64,000 nucleotides of DNA from Glaciimonas immobilis (GCF_011947285.1 NZ_JAAOZT010000001.1:186001-250000), one strand, 5' to 3'. Numbered from the stretch's first letter, positions 8,791 through 19,807 are shown. Program-made: numbers and translations. Notes: generated by a model not told the origin, from the sequence alone.

Positions 8791-9999
8791 ATGACAGCCG
8801 CAACGGCAGTACCCATCAGCGCGTCGGAACCAACGGCTATTCCGACCTGGATTACGCTTTTACTGGCAATCGCCTGTGGCGCGATCGTCGCCAATCTTTA
8901 TTACGCGCAACCCCTCATCGGCTTGATTAGCGCCTCCATTCACCTTTCGCCCGCGGCTGGCGGGTTGGTTGTTACCTTATCGCAAATAGGCTATTGCCTG
9001 GGATTGCTATTCATTGTCCCGCTGGGCGACCTGATTGAAAATCGCCGTCTGGTGGTCACCGCGTTAATCGTTTCGGTGGTGGCGTTGATTGGTGCCGCAC
9101 TGTCGCAAAATGCGTGGCAATTTTTACTCGCAGCGTTGGTGATCGGCCTGAGTTCGGTCGCCGCTCAGGTTTTGGTTCCTTATGCCACCTATCTCGCGAG
9201 TCCCGAGAAGCGTGGGCAAGTGGTTGGCAACGTAATGAGCGGATTGTTGCTAGGTATATTGCTAGCGCGTCCGATGGCCAGCCTGATTGCCAATTTTTGG
9301 GGCTGGCACACGGTCTTTGCGATATCCGCAGCGATGATTGCCGTAGTGGCAGTGGTATTGGCGCGACATTTGCCGCAACGGCGTCCAACCACAGGGTTGC
9401 CTTATGGTCGCTTGCTATTGTCGATGTGGGGCCTGCTGACCACTACTCCGCTCTTACGTCGCAGGGCAGCTTATCATGCGCTGTTGTTCGCAGTTTTTAG
9501 CATGTTCTGGACGGTGGTGCCGATGGTGCTGGCCGGACCGACGTATAAATTGTCGCAATTCGGTATCGCTTTATTTGCCCTCGCGGGGGTAATGGGTGCA
9601 GTTGCAGCGCCGATCGCTGGCCGATTGGCTGATCGAGGATTGACCCGACCTGCAACCGGCGTAGCGCTGGTATTGGCGCTAGTTTCCTATCCCGTCGCGC
9701 ATATCGGTACCGCTGGATCGCATTTTTCGCTAGGGATGCTGGTGGTCGCTGCCTTGTTGCTGGATATGGGCGTATCGGCCAATCTGGTGCTTGGTCAGCG
9801 CGCTATTTTCTCGCTTGGAGGAGAGGTGCGCAGTCGATTAAATGGTTTGTACATGGCAATGTTTTTTGCTGGCGGTGCGTTTGGTTCTGCGCTAGGCGGA
9901 TGGGCGTATGCCAACGGCGGTTGGAACTTGGTGTCCTGGTGCGGTGCAGCGATGCCTTTGATGGCACTACTGTATTATTTTACCGAGTTTCGGAAGTGA
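8791..9999 (+). CDS. MFS transporter (DHA1-like, YnfM type)
   Basis: Major facilitator with about twelve membrane spans, 402 residues from the chosen start. Motif A-like [11 protein letters not shown] lies between spans 2 and 3, and [12 protein letters not shown] is the matching loop of the second half. The frame is open from 8653, but the first 46 residues (basic and Cys-rich) do not resemble the family, whereas the ATG at 8791 is preceded by AAAGGCAAC and begins a normal short cytoplasmic lead. Such proteins are usually drug or metabolite exporters; the substrate is unknown. It is divergent from the LysE-type gene. Confidence 0.88.
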   Translation: MTAATAVPISASEPTAIPTWITLLLAIACGAIVANLYYAQPLIGLISASIHLSPAAGGLVVTLSQIGYCLGLLFIVPLGDLIENRRLVVTALIVSVVALIGAALSQNAWQFLLAALVIGLSSVAAQVLVPYATYLASPEKRGQVVGNVMSGLLLGILLARPMASLIANFWGWHTVFAISAAMIAVVAVVLARHLPQRRPTTGLPYGRLLLSMWGLLTTTPLLRRRAAYHALLFAVFSMFWTVVPMVLAGPTYKLSQFGIALFALAGVMGAVAAPIAGRLADRGLTRPATGVALVLALVSYPVAHIGTAGSHFSLGMLVVAALLLDMGVSANLVLGQRAIFSLGGEVRSRLNGLYMAMFFAGGAFGSALGGWAYANGGWNLVSWCGAAMPLMALLYYFTEFRK

Positions 10000-10013
10000 G
10001 GCGAGAACGCTGC

Positions 10014-10058
10014 GCGATTGATTAAGCGATTGACTAAGCGATTGACTAAGCGATTTAG
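10014..10058. repeat. 12-bp tandem repeat, 3.75 copies
   Basis: Units GCGATTGATTAA, GCGATTGACTAA, GCGATTGACTAA and a partial GCGATTTAG run head to tail just after the MFS stop codon. One substitution separates the first unit from the next two. It may arise from slippage; no function is evident. Confidence 0.8.
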
Positions 10059-10202
10059 TGTGAGCGTTACGCTGTCACAGCGGCAGAATGTCATTAACAA
10101 CTTCGCAACCGCCCCTGGTATATTTGGGTAATACGCAGGAGGCCGGTTGCCGAAGCCAGGGAAAATAAAGTGCTAGCTGTCATAAGTTGACAACTGCCAT
10201 CC

Positions 10203-10547
10203 TTAAATACCCCAAAGTATGTCGTTTCCCGCCTTGTTTGCGGCAATGAGCATATCCAGCAGCGGGCGGGTGCGCGCTGCATAGGCGACCCGTTCCGTAG
10301 TCTCATGACCGGAGTCATCGCCGCTTTCGCCGTGATGTGCAACGACATCGCGCTCTACTTCCGCAGATTTCTCGTGAGCTGTAGTTTTGGCGATCTCGCC
10401 TTGCAGCAATTCGATTGCAGGGCCTGTTTCAGCCGCAGTAATTACACCAATTTTAGCTTCTTTGTGAAGCAATTCAAAAATCCGCTGAACATGGTGCTCA
10501 TACATAGTAACGTCAGGTGACGCCTTGCATTTAAAGGTGATTAACAT
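10203..10547 (-). CDS. DUF1840 domain protein
   Basis: Small cytoplasmic protein of 114 residues matching DUF1840: it opens with MLITFKCKASPDVTMYEHHVQRIFELL and ends with RTRPLLDMLIAANKAGNDILWGI, both typical of the family in Burkholderiales. The middle is a polar His/Glu-rich linker (AHHGESGDDSGHE). No function is established. It stands alone, with a long gap to the next gene. Confidence 0.85.
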   Translation of the reverse strand: MLITFKCKASPDVTMYEHHVQRIFELLHKEAKIGVITAAETGPAIELLQGEIAKTTAHEKSAEVERDVVAHHGESGDDSGHETTERVAYAARTRPLLDMLIAANKAGNDILWGI

Positions 10548-10719
10548 AAAACCTCAGCATATATTATTGTTGGTAGAAGACAATTACAGGATACCTCTTT
10601 GTTCAAGATGCCGCCAGCACTGTGACTTTCGGTTACAACCAAAGAGGACTTTTGGTGCCCTGAAGGGTAGGTTTTTGGAACTTTACTATGACTCTTAGGA
10701 CAGATCACCAGCCTTTGAT

Positions 10720-11280
10720 TCAGGTGGCCTTGAACGACTGCAAAAACATCTCTACATTTTCACTCGTGATATTTTTTTGCGGTCCAATCACAATGGCCTG
10801 ATAAATGTATTGGCCCCTAGCTTCTAAATGGGCGAACAGCGCTTTTGGTTGACTGCCATTTTCTGGCGGGCCAACTGCTTCTAGTGTAATCGCACTTGTA
10901 GCTTGGGCGTTCCCGGCAACTACGTGCGCAGATTCTGATTTTATGCTGCCATTAATATTATTAACCAGTGCCGTCTTCATCGCTTGTAAAGCTGTACTTG
11001 CCTGCGCTGGATCAGTTAATCTGGCGCTGCCGACGGCAAAAACGACGCCGTCAATTTCCGTAGCGGTCATGGTCATCGATACCTTGATACCATTTAAATC
11101 GATCGGGCGGGAAAATGTAGAGGGTTTTGCTGGCATCAATACGCTGAAAGGCGCGTCATTGCCTTGCACCTGCCGCCAGTTAAATCTGGGCGAGCAGGCA
11201 CTGAACAGAAAGACCAATGTTGCACCGGACAACATCAAGGCGGCGCGGCGGCAAATTGGTAAAGATTGTTTTATGAACAT
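10720..11280 (-). CDS. Putative lipoprotein of unknown function
   Basis: The protein begins MFIKQSLPICRRAALMLSGAT and continues LVFLFSACSPRF: a basic n-region, hydrophobic core and lipobox (FSAC), so it should be lipidated at the Cys and held at the inner or outer membrane. The mature part is about 155 residues, beta-rich, and resembles uncharacterised betaproteobacterial proteins with a phrase like APFSVLMPAKP. The frame opens 13 residues earlier, but the ATG at 11280 gives a proper signal peptide. It lies about 50 bases downstream of ftsX on the same strand and could be co-transcribed with ftsEX, though no role in division is implied. Confidence 0.7.
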   Translation of the reverse strand: MFIKQSLPICRRAALMLSGATLVFLFSACSPRFNWRQVQGNDAPFSVLMPAKPSTFSRPIDLNGIKVSMTMTATEIDGVVFAVGSARLTDPAQASTALQAMKTALVNNINGSIKSESAHVVAGNAQATSAITLEAVGPPENGSQPKALFAHLEARGQYIYQAIVIGPQKNITSENVEMFLQSFKAT

Positions 11281-11329
11281 AATGTATCGGCATATTAGGT
11301 AGGCATAACATATAGGCAAAACACTGAAC

Positions 11330-12256
11330 TCAGGATAGTCGGGCTAAATGCCGTCGTACCGACAGCACCGCACCGATCAGGCCCAATCCTGCACTGATAG
11401 CCAGTAAGGCCAACGTGAGGCTAAAGTCCAGCGGAAGCAATGAGAACTCAGACCCATAGAGGCGGGCAAGCTCCGCGATAGCCTGATTTAACGGTTGCAG
11501 CCCGAGCGCAACCCCGCCTAGCGCCACGCCCCCGGCACATAAGCCGAGCAGTGCCCCAGAGTAATAAAATGGACGATGTATGTAGGCATTGGTTGCGCCG
11601 ACCAGTTTGGCAACGACGATTTCTTCGCGTTGTGTGAGCACTTGCAAGCGCACCGTGTTGAAGACCACGGCAACGACCACGACGGCCAGCGTCATTGCCA
11701 GAAATACCAACATCAGGCGCGTGATATGCAGCAAGGCTGCCAGACGCTTGACCCAATCCGAATCCACTTGCACATTATCGACGCCGGGCAGCGCCTTTAA
11801 TTGCGCGGTAATGGTGTCAATCTGATTGGCTTCGTCAAGATTTCTGAATCCGGTCAATTGCAATACGTATGCATCGGGGAGGGGATTCTGACCCAGTGTG
11901 GTCAGTGCATCGGCCAGACCGGTTTTGCCTTTCATATCCTCCAGGGCCTGTTCACGCGGCACAAATATGACCTTGGCGTTCTTGTCGTGCGGTTGCAAGA
12001 TGGTTCGAATCGGGGCGCTCAATGCGGTAGCTTTATCACGTGTTAGTGCGAGTGTCGTGAACACGCTGATTTCCGGTTGCACCGCCAGCTGCTCGGACAC
12101 CGGGCGCACGTTCTCGAGCATGGTCAAACCGGCAAACGGCAATGCCAGCGCGATGGCGACCACCAACACATTCATGGCGAAGCTTCCGGGCGCTTTGCTT
12201 AAGTGCGAGATCGCTCCCGCGATCGCTGCGAGGTGCTGCCGCAACCAGGTTTTCAT
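11330..12256 (-). CDS. ftsX: Cell-division ABC transporter permease FtsX
   Basis: Inner-membrane partner of FtsE; the complex controls septal murein hydrolases and joins the divisome. It has one N-terminal membrane span (about 27-48), a periplasmic domain with LGQNPLPDAYVLQL, then three C-terminal spans, the FtsX topology. The first ATG in frame is at 12286, but the ATG at 12256 overlaps the ftsE stop by four bases (ATGA), the usual ftsEX coupling, and yields 308 residues starting MKTWLRQH. Confidence 0.94.
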   Translation of the reverse strand: MKTWLRQHLAAIAGAISHLSKAPGSFAMNVLVVAIALALPFAGLTMLENVRPVSEQLAVQPEISVFTTLALTRDKATALSAPIRTILQPHDKNAKVIFVPREQALEDMKGKTGLADALTTLGQNPLPDAYVLQLTGFRNLDEANQIDTITAQLKALPGVDNVQVDSDWVKRLAALLHITRLMLVFLAMTLAVVVVAVVFNTVRLQVLTQREEIVVAKLVGATNAYIHRPFYYSGALLGLCAGGVALGGVALGLQPLNQAIAELARLYGSEFSLLPLDFSLTLALLAISAGLGLIGAVLSVRRHLARLS

Positions 12257-12936
12257 TTGCCACCGCCCGCTGAAGAATTTTGCCAATGATCGACGATTTG
12301 TCCTTGATCGAGAAATATCACATGGTTCGCGCTGTGCAAAAATTGTTCATCGTGGGTGGAGATCAGGCAAGTCACCCCGGCTGCGTGAAATGATTTCAGC
12401 GCGCTCAGCACATGGTCCGCGTTGTCGCGGTCGAGGTTAGCGGTCGGTTCGTCTGCCAAAATAATCTGCGGGCGATTGACGATGGCGCGGGCAATGGCAA
12501 CGCGTTGTTGCTCGCCGCCAGATAAGGTTTGCGGCAGAGACAACGCTTTATCGATCAGGCCGACCTTGTCGAGTGCGGCGCGGGAACGCCTTTCCGCTTC
12601 CACCCGCTGAGCGCCGGTGACCTGCAGAGGCAGCATCACATTGGCGAGTACAGAGCGGTCCAGCAGCAGCCGTTGTTCCTGGAAAATTAAGCCGAGATTG
12701 CGGCGCAGGTACGGAATGCCGGACGCCTTCAACTTGCCTACATTCTGACCGTTGACAGTGAGCGTGCCGCTACTGGGTCGTTCTATACCGCAGATCATTT
12801 TTAATAGCGTTGACTTACCGGCCCCTGACGGACCTGCCAAAAAAATAAGATCGCCTTTATTGACCGTTAGCGTGATGTCGCGCAACGCAAAAATAGTGCG
12901 ATCATATTGTTTTGAGACCTGGCTGAATTTAATCAT
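12253..12936 (-). CDS. ftsE: Cell-division ATP-binding protein FtsE
   Basis: Cytoplasmic ABC ATPase that pairs with FtsX. Walker A is [12 protein letters not shown] (about residues 36-47), the signature is [14 protein letters not shown] and Walker B is [15 protein letters not shown]. The 227-residue length matches the family. It is directly coupled to ftsX and lies about 90 bases downstream of ftsY on the same strand, the common ftsY-ftsE-ftsX order. Confidence 0.96.
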   Translation of the reverse strand: MIKFSQVSKQYDRTIFALRDITLTVNKGDLIFLAGPSGAGKSTLLKMICGIERPSSGTLTVNGQNVGKLKASGIPYLRRNLGLIFQEQRLLLDRSVLANVMLPLQVTGAQRVEAERRSRAALDKVGLIDKALSLPQTLSGGEQQRVAIARAIVNRPQIILADEPTANLDRDNADHVLSALKSFHAAGVTCLISTHDEQFLHSANHVIFLDQGQIVDHWQNSSAGGGK

Positions 12937-13028
12937 CGTTGGAAAATACGTTGTCCCTGCGTAAATACATCATCAAACTTGCACTTATAAACTTAGCCGC
13001 ATCAAAAAACACGAAAATTCAATCGGGA

Positions 13029-14414
13029 CTAGCGTAGTAACGCATCGACAAAGTCCGTCGCATCAAACGGTTGCAAGTCTTCGATCTGCTCACCGACGCC
13101 GATAAAGTACACGGGGATCGCGCGGGTAATGGCGATAGCGGCCAGTATCCCACCTTTGGCGGTCCCGTCCAGTTTGGTAATCACCAGACCGGTCAAGCCG
13201 AGCGCATCATCAAACGCCTTCACTTGCGCCAGCGCGTTTTGACCGGTGTTGCCATCGATGACCAATAAAATTTCATGCGGCGCCGAGGCCATGCCCTTGG
13301 CGATGACCCGTTTTACTTTTTTCAGTTCCTCCATCAAGTGTAATTGGGTCGGCAGCCGACCAGCCGTATCGATCATGACCACGTTGATCCCGCGCGCTTG
13401 CGCCGAATGGACGGCATCGAAAGCAACAGCGGCAGGGTCCCCCGATTCTTGCGCGATAACGCTGACGTTATTGCGCTCGCCCCAGATCGTCAGCTGTTCA
13501 CGGGCAGCGGCGCGGAAAGTATCGCCTGCAGCCAGCAAAACCGATTGTTTATGGGCTTGTAGATGCTTGGCAAGCTTACCGATGGTAGTGGTTTTGCCAG
13601 CGCCGTTGACGCCAGCGATCATCATTACCAATGGTTGATGTTTGCCGATTTCCATCGGCTTTTGCAATGGCGTCAGCAGTTTGATCAGGATCGACCGCAA
13701 TGCTGCTTTGACCTGAAGCGCATCGGTCAGGCGTTCGTCTTTGACCGTCTTCTTCAATGCGTTTAAAACGAATTGAGTCGCATCTACACCAGCGTCCGAG
13801 ACCAATAGCGCAGATTCCAGTTCCTCATAAAGATCATCGTTGATTTTCGCGCCAACGAATAACGTCGTAAGGTTGGAGGACGTCTTCGATAAGCCGGTTT
13901 TTAGTCGTGTCAGCCACGAGCGTTTTTGCTCTGCGGCAACGGCTGCGGGCACAACGATCTCCTCCTCGAATTCTTCGGGTTCAGCGGCGACTATCAGCGG
14001 CGCAACCGGTAAAGCCGGCGTGAAGGCAGGAGGGGAAACTGCCGGTGGAACCGAGGCAGCAGGCTTCTGTTGCACCGGCGCATTAATGATCGTCGTGGAA
14101 GCCGGTACAACCGGCGGAATTATCGCAGGTTCGGCGATTGGAGGCTGCGGCGGCGGAGGTGGTGCCAACGGCCCCTCCGGTTCGACTGCTTTATGGGTCA
14201 GCCGATCCAGCCACGAGCGTTTTGGTGCAGATAACGGCGGTTCCACCGCGACGGGCTTATCCTGAATTTCAGGTATATCGGGCGCTGGGGTCGAGACCTC
14301 CGGTAGCGTTTCTGTCGGCAAGGCCGGACCGGGCACGACCGGCGGCGTATCTAGTTGCACTTCAGGCAATGAATTGGGGTCGGATTTTGGTTTTTTTTTG
14401 AAGAAACTAAACAT
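13029..14414 (-). CDS. ftsY: Signal recognition particle receptor FtsY
   Basis: SRP receptor GTPase that brings ribosomes translating membrane proteins to the SecYEG translocon. The C-terminal NG domain is complete: P-loop GVNGAGKTTTIGKLA, DTFRAAAREQL, DTAGRLPTQ and TKLDGTAKGG. The start at 14414 (MFSFFKKKPKSD) is preferred over the upstream one because FtsY proteins begin with this basic, hydrophobic segment; it gives 461 residues. The N-terminal A region is acidic and proline-rich. It holds two copies of a basic amphipathic motif, KRSWLDRL (residues 65-72) and KRSWLTRL (164-171); the second is the normal membrane-binding helix before the N domain. Confidence 0.95.
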   Translation of the reverse strand: MFSFFKKKPKSDPNSLPEVQLDTPPVVPGPALPTETLPEVSTPAPDIPEIQDKPVAVEPPLSAPKRSWLDRLTHKAVEPEGPLAPPPPPQPPIAEPAIIPPVVPASTTIINAPVQQKPAASVPPAVSPPAFTPALPVAPLIVAAEPEEFEEEIVVPAAVAAEQKRSWLTRLKTGLSKTSSNLTTLFVGAKINDDLYEELESALLVSDAGVDATQFVLNALKKTVKDERLTDALQVKAALRSILIKLLTPLQKPMEIGKHQPLVMMIAGVNGAGKTTTIGKLAKHLQAHKQSVLLAAGDTFRAAAREQLTIWGERNNVSVIAQESGDPAAVAFDAVHSAQARGINVVMIDTAGRLPTQLHLMEELKKVKRVIAKGMASAPHEILLVIDGNTGQNALAQVKAFDDALGLTGLVITKLDGTAKGGILAAIAITRAIPVYFIGVGEQIEDLQPFDATDFVDALLR

Positions 14415-14574
14415 CAGGGGCCTGAAATAAGGAAGGCGTTCAAATTGGGGTAAAGCAACGGTCGCAACGATGCGCCGCGCAGACATTCATCGCAAGGTAC
14501 AATCCTCGGCATTCTATCAGAGCAATGCCGTTCTAATTCAACCCGGCTTGCAGTCTAACCAGCGAAAAACGTAA

Positions 14575-15234
14575 ATGAAACAAAGTAAAAAATCAGCCGT
14601 CGTCCATCATCAGCGACCAGCGCCACCGCGCCAGGTGCGGATCATCGGTGGTCAATGGAAGCGCACGCCGTTAGTGGTGATCGACAGCGAAGGATTACGC
14701 CCGACCCCGGACCGCGTGCGCGAAACCGTATTTAACTGGCTAACGCACATTTTTGATGGTCAGTGGGCACAGGTTCGTTGCCTCGATTTATTTGCTGGCA
14801 CCGGCGCGTTGGGCTTTGAAGCAGCGAGTCGTGGTGCGGCGGCGGTGTTGATGATCGAACATAATACCCCGGCAGTGCGGCAGCTGGAGGCCACCAAAGC
14901 GAAGCTGGATGCTGCAGCCGTCACAATTCAGCGCGGGGATGCCTCAACTATCTTACAAGCGATGGGCGGTAAAGCATCCGTTGTTACAGAAAATGACGCT
15001 CATAAAGCACCTTTTGATTTGATTTTCCTCGATCCGCCGTATCATCAAGGTTGGTTGGGGAAAACGTTACCGCTCTGCGAACGCTTGTTAAGCCCGAGCG
15101 GTCTGATTTATGTAGAGGCCGAAAACTCACTGCTTGGGAGCGATGGGTTGCCCGCACCAGAATGGTTGGCGGGTTGGCAAGTTGTGCGAAGTGACAAGGC
15201 GGGAATAGTGTTCTATCATTTGTTGCAACGATAA
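14575..15234 (+). CDS. rsmD: 16S rRNA (guanine-966-N2)-methyltransferase RsmD
   Basis: SAM-dependent methylation of G966 in 16S rRNA. The SAM site LDLFAGTGALGFEAASRGA and catalytic LDPPYH motif are present, and the N-terminal RIIGGQWKRTPL with RPTPDRVRETVFNWL is diagnostic. It has 219 residues with a basic N-terminal tail. It is divergent from ftsY and followed closely by coaD, as in most proteobacteria. Confidence 0.95.
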   Translation: MKQSKKSAVVHHQRPAPPRQVRIIGGQWKRTPLVVIDSEGLRPTPDRVRETVFNWLTHIFDGQWAQVRCLDLFAGTGALGFEAASRGAAAVLMIEHNTPAVRQLEATKAKLDAAAVTIQRGDASTILQAMGGKASVVTENDAHKAPFDLIFLDPPYHQGWLGKTLPLCERLLSPSGLIYVEAENSLLGSDGLPAPEWLAGWQVVRSDKAGIVFYHLLQR

Positions 15235-15277
15235 CAACGCTATTTTGCGTAAAATTCAGGCATAATGCGCGGTCTGA

Positions 15278-15811
<534 letters not shown>

Positions 15812-15849
15812 AATAACTGATTGGCGGTACGGCGCCAATGAGAGGATGA

Positions 15850-16122
<273 letters not shown>

Positions 16123-16388
16123 CGCGTTCCGACCGGACATTGTTACGATCCGCTCACGTCGCCCCTTTTGCCCATTTTCCCATGTATTTATTGGCAATCG
16201 TCTGCGCGGTAGTTGGCGGCCCGGACCTGCTTACGGTATTGCTGGCCCTCGCTCAAATTTTAATTGCGATGATTTACCTGGCCGCATGTAAGCCATCGGT
16301 AGCAGGCCGCAGCGACTGTATTGGCGCTGGAAAATAGCAAGTGCAACCTCCACAATAGACGGACCGGGGCAAGCGGTAAAAAGCGTAT

Positions 16389-17231
16389 TCAGAATCCCAG
16401 TTCAATCGTAATTTCTTGTCCGACGCGTAATATTTCCCCTGCGCCTTCAAGTAATATAGTATTCATTCCAAACGTTATAGCGCCATCCATCTTTGGATTT
16501 ACCCGATAAGTTTGCAGAATATCGAGGGGATCGGCATCATACTGGCCGGTGGCTTGATCAATGGATGGCATCGGACAGCGCGGACAGGGTTTCACCGGTT
16601 GCAACTGCGCTTTGCCTGCGCTGATAGTCAACATAAAATCTTCTTCAAAAGCCATCACGCCATCAATCACAATATTCGGTCGAAAACGATTCATCGGTAA
16701 AGCATTGCGTCCTTGCGCCTGCAACTTTTGGTTTAAATCATCAAGCGATGCTTGCGAGATCAGCAGCATCGGATAGCCGTCCGAAAAGAGTGTCGGTATC
16801 TCCCGTCCGGCTGTCCATTTTTTGCTGGCGATGCGCCTGCTAGCCGCCCCAAAATGCACCAGCCGACATCGCACCCCAAGGATGCCGTAGAGCCAGTCCG
16901 CAGCCCCGTCGCCACAGTCCTGAGCGCTGACTACATCGTCCCACACGATGACATTGATCGACGTCCGGTCGGCCGATGTGAGTGGAAGTGCGAATGTCAC
17001 ACCGCCAGGTGCAGTCAGACGGATGCCATCCTGATGCAGACTCGGGACGATCAGCGCCATGCGCGGATAATCGCGCTGCGTCAGAAATCGCCCTGCGGCG
17101 TCGACGACCATCCATTCGCGGTCCTGGATGTTCTCATGCCGCAGGCCGCCTGAGGTTAGAGTAGCCTCTGTCAGCGCGATGCCAGCGCAGGATTTGATGG
17201 GGTAAAAAGTTAATTTGGTAATAGCTGGCAT
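16389..17231 (-). CDS. MOSC domain protein (YcbX-like)
   Basis: The N-terminal MOSC_N beta-barrel (ITKLTFYPIKSCAGIAL, residues 4-20) and the C-terminal MOSC domain with RFRPNIVIDG and VKPCPRCPMPSID match YcbX-type molybdenum-cofactor sulfurase-like proteins. YcbX reduces N-hydroxylated compounds using molybdenum cofactor; the cysteine in the KPCPRC motif corresponds to the conserved MOSC cysteine. It has 280 residues without the C-terminal ferredoxin domain that E. coli YcbX carries. It is convergent with the ferredoxin gene. Whether that ferredoxin serves it is unknown. Confidence 0.88.
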   Translation of the reverse strand: MPAITKLTFYPIKSCAGIALTEATLTSGGLRHENIQDREWMVVDAAGRFLTQRDYPRMALIVPSLHQDGIRLTAPGGVTFALPLTSADRTSINVIVWDDVVSAQDCGDGAADWLYGILGVRCRLVHFGAASRRIASKKWTAGREIPTLFSDGYPMLLISQASLDDLNQKLQAQGRNALPMNRFRPNIVIDGVMAFEEDFMLTISAGKAQLQPVKPCPRCPMPSIDQATGQYDADPLDILQTYRVNPKMDGAITFGMNTILLEGAGEILRVGQEITIELGF

Positions 17232-17508
17232 AAGTACTTTCAGTTAAATGGTGCGCGCAACCAGAGCAAGCATCATCACGCTTTGATTATTGGGATCGGG
17301 GGTTTAACGCTAACAGGCACGTAATTTGGCGGCTTATGTTACTTTGACGCGTTACGCTCGCACTACGAAAGCATAGAATTTAGGCATTGTTGTTGTTTCT
17401 ATTTTGTGTGCCGTCGTTTCACCTTTGCATACAAGAATAAAACACTTCGTCGGCATTTGCCGTATTAGCGGAAGCCATCGGTGCTCTTTACATTTCTGGA
17501 TATTTTGC

Positions 17509-18735
17509 ATGAAGCTCGCATTACGTATATTTTTTATTTTCTCGCTCGGCTATTTTATTTCTTACCTGGTGCGCGGCATCAATTTGCCCTTAGGTCCACT
17601 GCTCAGTAGGGAAATCGGCCTGTCGCCCGCGCAACTGGGTTTGTTGACCAGTTTTTATTTCTTTGCCTTTGCGGGTTGCCAGTTGCCGTTAGGTATTCTG
17701 CTTGATCGTTTCGGTCCGCGTAAAGTCCTTGCCTCGTTGTTGGCCGTTGCGGCCTTAGGGGCCCTGCTCTCGGCCAGTGCACATAGCTTCGGCATGCTGC
17801 TGCTTGGTCGTTTCTTTCTGGGAGTCGGCACCTCGGCCTGCATGATGGCTGGCCTGAAAGCGATTATTGCGTGGTTTCATCGTGATCAGTTACCGATAAT
17901 GAACGGCGCGCTTTATGCGATCGGCGGACTTGGCGCAATGATGACCGGTATTCCGGTCAGTTGGGCAATGGGCGTGACGAGCTGGCGCATGCTTTTTGTG
18001 ATTGTCGCGGCCATGACTGGAATGGTTATTTTAGCCCTCATTTTTTTCGTTCCGGAGAAAGATGAAAAGCATCCGAAGAGTACGTTATCCTCACAATTGC
18101 GCGATGTCGCAAAAATATTTCGTAGCGCAATATTTTTGCGCACGGCACCGCTAGCGTTGATAAGCCAAGGTGTTTTTCTGGGTGTACAGGGTCTATGGGC
18201 GGGGCCGTACCTGCGCGATGTCTCTCAACTCAACCCCGCCCAAGCCGCCAATATCGTCACCGTCGTCGGTTTCGCGATGGTACTCGGCGCGGCAGGATTC
18301 GGATGGCTGGCGCGCCGCCTGGAACGCGAGGGAATAACGATCCATACCACCGCCGGTGCGGGCATGTTGTTGTTCATGGCTGCGCAGTTATTGATCATGT
18401 TGGACACGCCGCTTCCGTTGTGGTTACTCTGGGGCTTGTACGGAATTTCGGGTACTGCGGGCGTATTAACTTTTGCCTCGATGACTAAAGAGTTTCATGG
18501 TTATTTAGCCGGTCGCGTCAGCACTGGATTAACCTTTATTATGTTCATCGGCGCGTTCATCGTGCAATATGGGTTTGGCTTACTGCTGAATGCATGGCCG
18601 CACGACAATGGTAGTTATGCAGTGAGCGCGCATCAGGCTAGCTGGTCGATTGCGTTGGTGTTACAGGCTTGTGCGCTGATCTGGTTTTGCCGAAAGCTAC
18701 CAGTGGCCGAGGCACCTGTTCCCGTGCAAATATGA
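17509..18735 (+). CDS. MFS transporter
   Basis: Twelve-span major facilitator, 408 residues from MKLALRIFFIFSLGYF. Motif A is GILLDRFGPRKVL after span 2, and the arginine-rich loop WLARRLEREG lies between later spans. The frame is open from 17404, but the ATG at 17509 matches the family start. It resembles uncharacterised Burkholderiales permeases related to nitrate/nitrite and cyanate families. The substrate is unknown. The next gene in the same direction encodes a sugar-lactone-type hydrolase, but 184 bases separate them. Confidence 0.85.
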   Translation: MKLALRIFFIFSLGYFISYLVRGINLPLGPLLSREIGLSPAQLGLLTSFYFFAFAGCQLPLGILLDRFGPRKVLASLLAVAALGALLSASAHSFGMLLLGRFFLGVGTSACMMAGLKAIIAWFHRDQLPIMNGALYAIGGLGAMMTGIPVSWAMGVTSWRMLFVIVAAMTGMVILALIFFVPEKDEKHPKSTLSSQLRDVAKIFRSAIFLRTAPLALISQGVFLGVQGLWAGPYLRDVSQLNPAQAANIVTVVGFAMVLGAAGFGWLARRLEREGITIHTTAGAGMLLFMAAQLLIMLDTPLPLWLLWGLYGISGTAGVLTFASMTKEFHGYLAGRVSTGLTFIMFIGAFIVQYGFGLLLNAWPHDNGSYAVSAHQASWSIALVLQACALIWFCRKLPVAEAPVPVQI

Positions 18736-18919
18736 CGATTGTCTATACCTGACTCCTCATCAATATTTCACAAAGGCGGCTGGAGAAAAGTAAAATCGAC
18801 GGTGGCGCTTTAAACAAAACTGGCGCTGCCATTAGCCGACGCGGCAATATTCAATACAGATACCTTATTTCAGACAACTTACTGAAACCGCCTTACTACA
18901 GACTAGATCGAAGGAAAAT

Positions 18920-19807
18920 ATGAGCGACTTTACCTGCGTCATTGACAACCGCGCAAAGTTGGGCGAGTGCCCGAGGTGGGACGAAATTAATCAGCGCTTG
19001 TACTGGGTCGATATTCTCGCCCCGGCGCTGCATTGCTTCAGCCCATCCACGGGTGAACATCAAACTCTGTCGGTAGCGGAGCATATCGGATGTTTTTCGC
19101 TGGCAGACGATGGCGGCTTCGTGGCCGGTATGCGGTCCGGAATATGGTTATTAAACGCATTGGGAGAGCAGGTAAAAAAACTCGCCGACAATCCAGAGGA
19201 TCAAGCGCATAGCCGTTTCAATGACGGACGTTGCGACCGTCAGGGACGATTTTGGGCGGGCACGCTGGATGAACCCAAGGCCGGCAACAATGCGCATTTA
19301 TACCGTCTTGATGCGCGCGGTCTGGCCGCTGTTGACGCAGGCTTACTGACTTCCAACGGCCTCGCGTTCAGTCCTGATCAGCGCTGGATATACCATTCGG
19401 ATACACCGGCATTTGTGATCTATCGCCACCCTTACGATGCCGATAGCGGTGCGGTAGGGACCAGAGAAGAATGGGTGCGTTTTAAGCCGACCGCAAATGA
19501 TCGAGGACGTCCCGATGGCGCAGCGGTGGATAGCGAAGGCTACTACTGGAGTACGTTATACGAGGGTGGACGGGTGGTGCGGATTTCACCGGACGGCGAG
19601 ATCGTCGAGACTTACCGACTGCCGGTGCTATGCCCGACCATGTGCGCCTTTGGCGGCACAGATATGCGCACGTTGTACGTGACCAGTGCGAGCCAGGGTC
19701 GCCCCGCAACCGAGTTGACGCAATATCCCCAATCAGGCGGCGTATTTGCGATGCGGGTGGAAGTCGCCGGATTGATTGAGCCACGGTTTCGTGGAGATGG
19801 GGTATGA
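18920..19807 (+). CDS. SMP-30/gluconolactonase/LRE family protein
   Basis: Six-bladed beta-propeller hydrolase that opens sugar lactones or related esters, with one divalent metal. Expected ligands are visible: the early Glu in LGECPRWDE, Asn in FNDGRCD, Asn in TSNGLAFSPD and Asp in PDGAAVDSEG. The phrase GRFWAGTLDE is typical of the family. It has 295 residues, a GAAGGAAAAT ribosome site just before ATG, and no signal peptide, so it is cytoplasmic. It is convergent with the DUF2164 gene 15 bases away. The substrate is not determinable. Confidence 0.92.
   Translation: MSDFTCVIDNRAKLGECPRWDEINQRLYWVDILAPALHCFSPSTGEHQTLSVAEHIGCFSLADDGGFVAGMRSGIWLLNALGEQVKKLADNPEDQAHSRFNDGRCDRQGRFWAGTLDEPKAGNNAHLYRLDARGLAAVDAGLLTSNGLAFSPDQRWIYHSDTPAFVIYRHPYDADSGAVGTREEWVRFKPTANDRGRPDGAAVDSEGYYWSTLYEGGRVVRISPDGEIVETYRLPVLCPTMCAFGGTDMRTLYVTSASQGRPATELTQYPQSGGVFAMRVEVAGLIEPRFRGDGV

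Noticed and set aside
16181-16337. Possible 51-residue membrane protein starting MYLLAIVCAVVGG between the ferredoxin and MOSC genes.
   Set aside because: It is hydrophobic and has an ATG, but no ribosome site, and it continues a frame overlapping the ferredoxin gene. Evidence is too thin to call.
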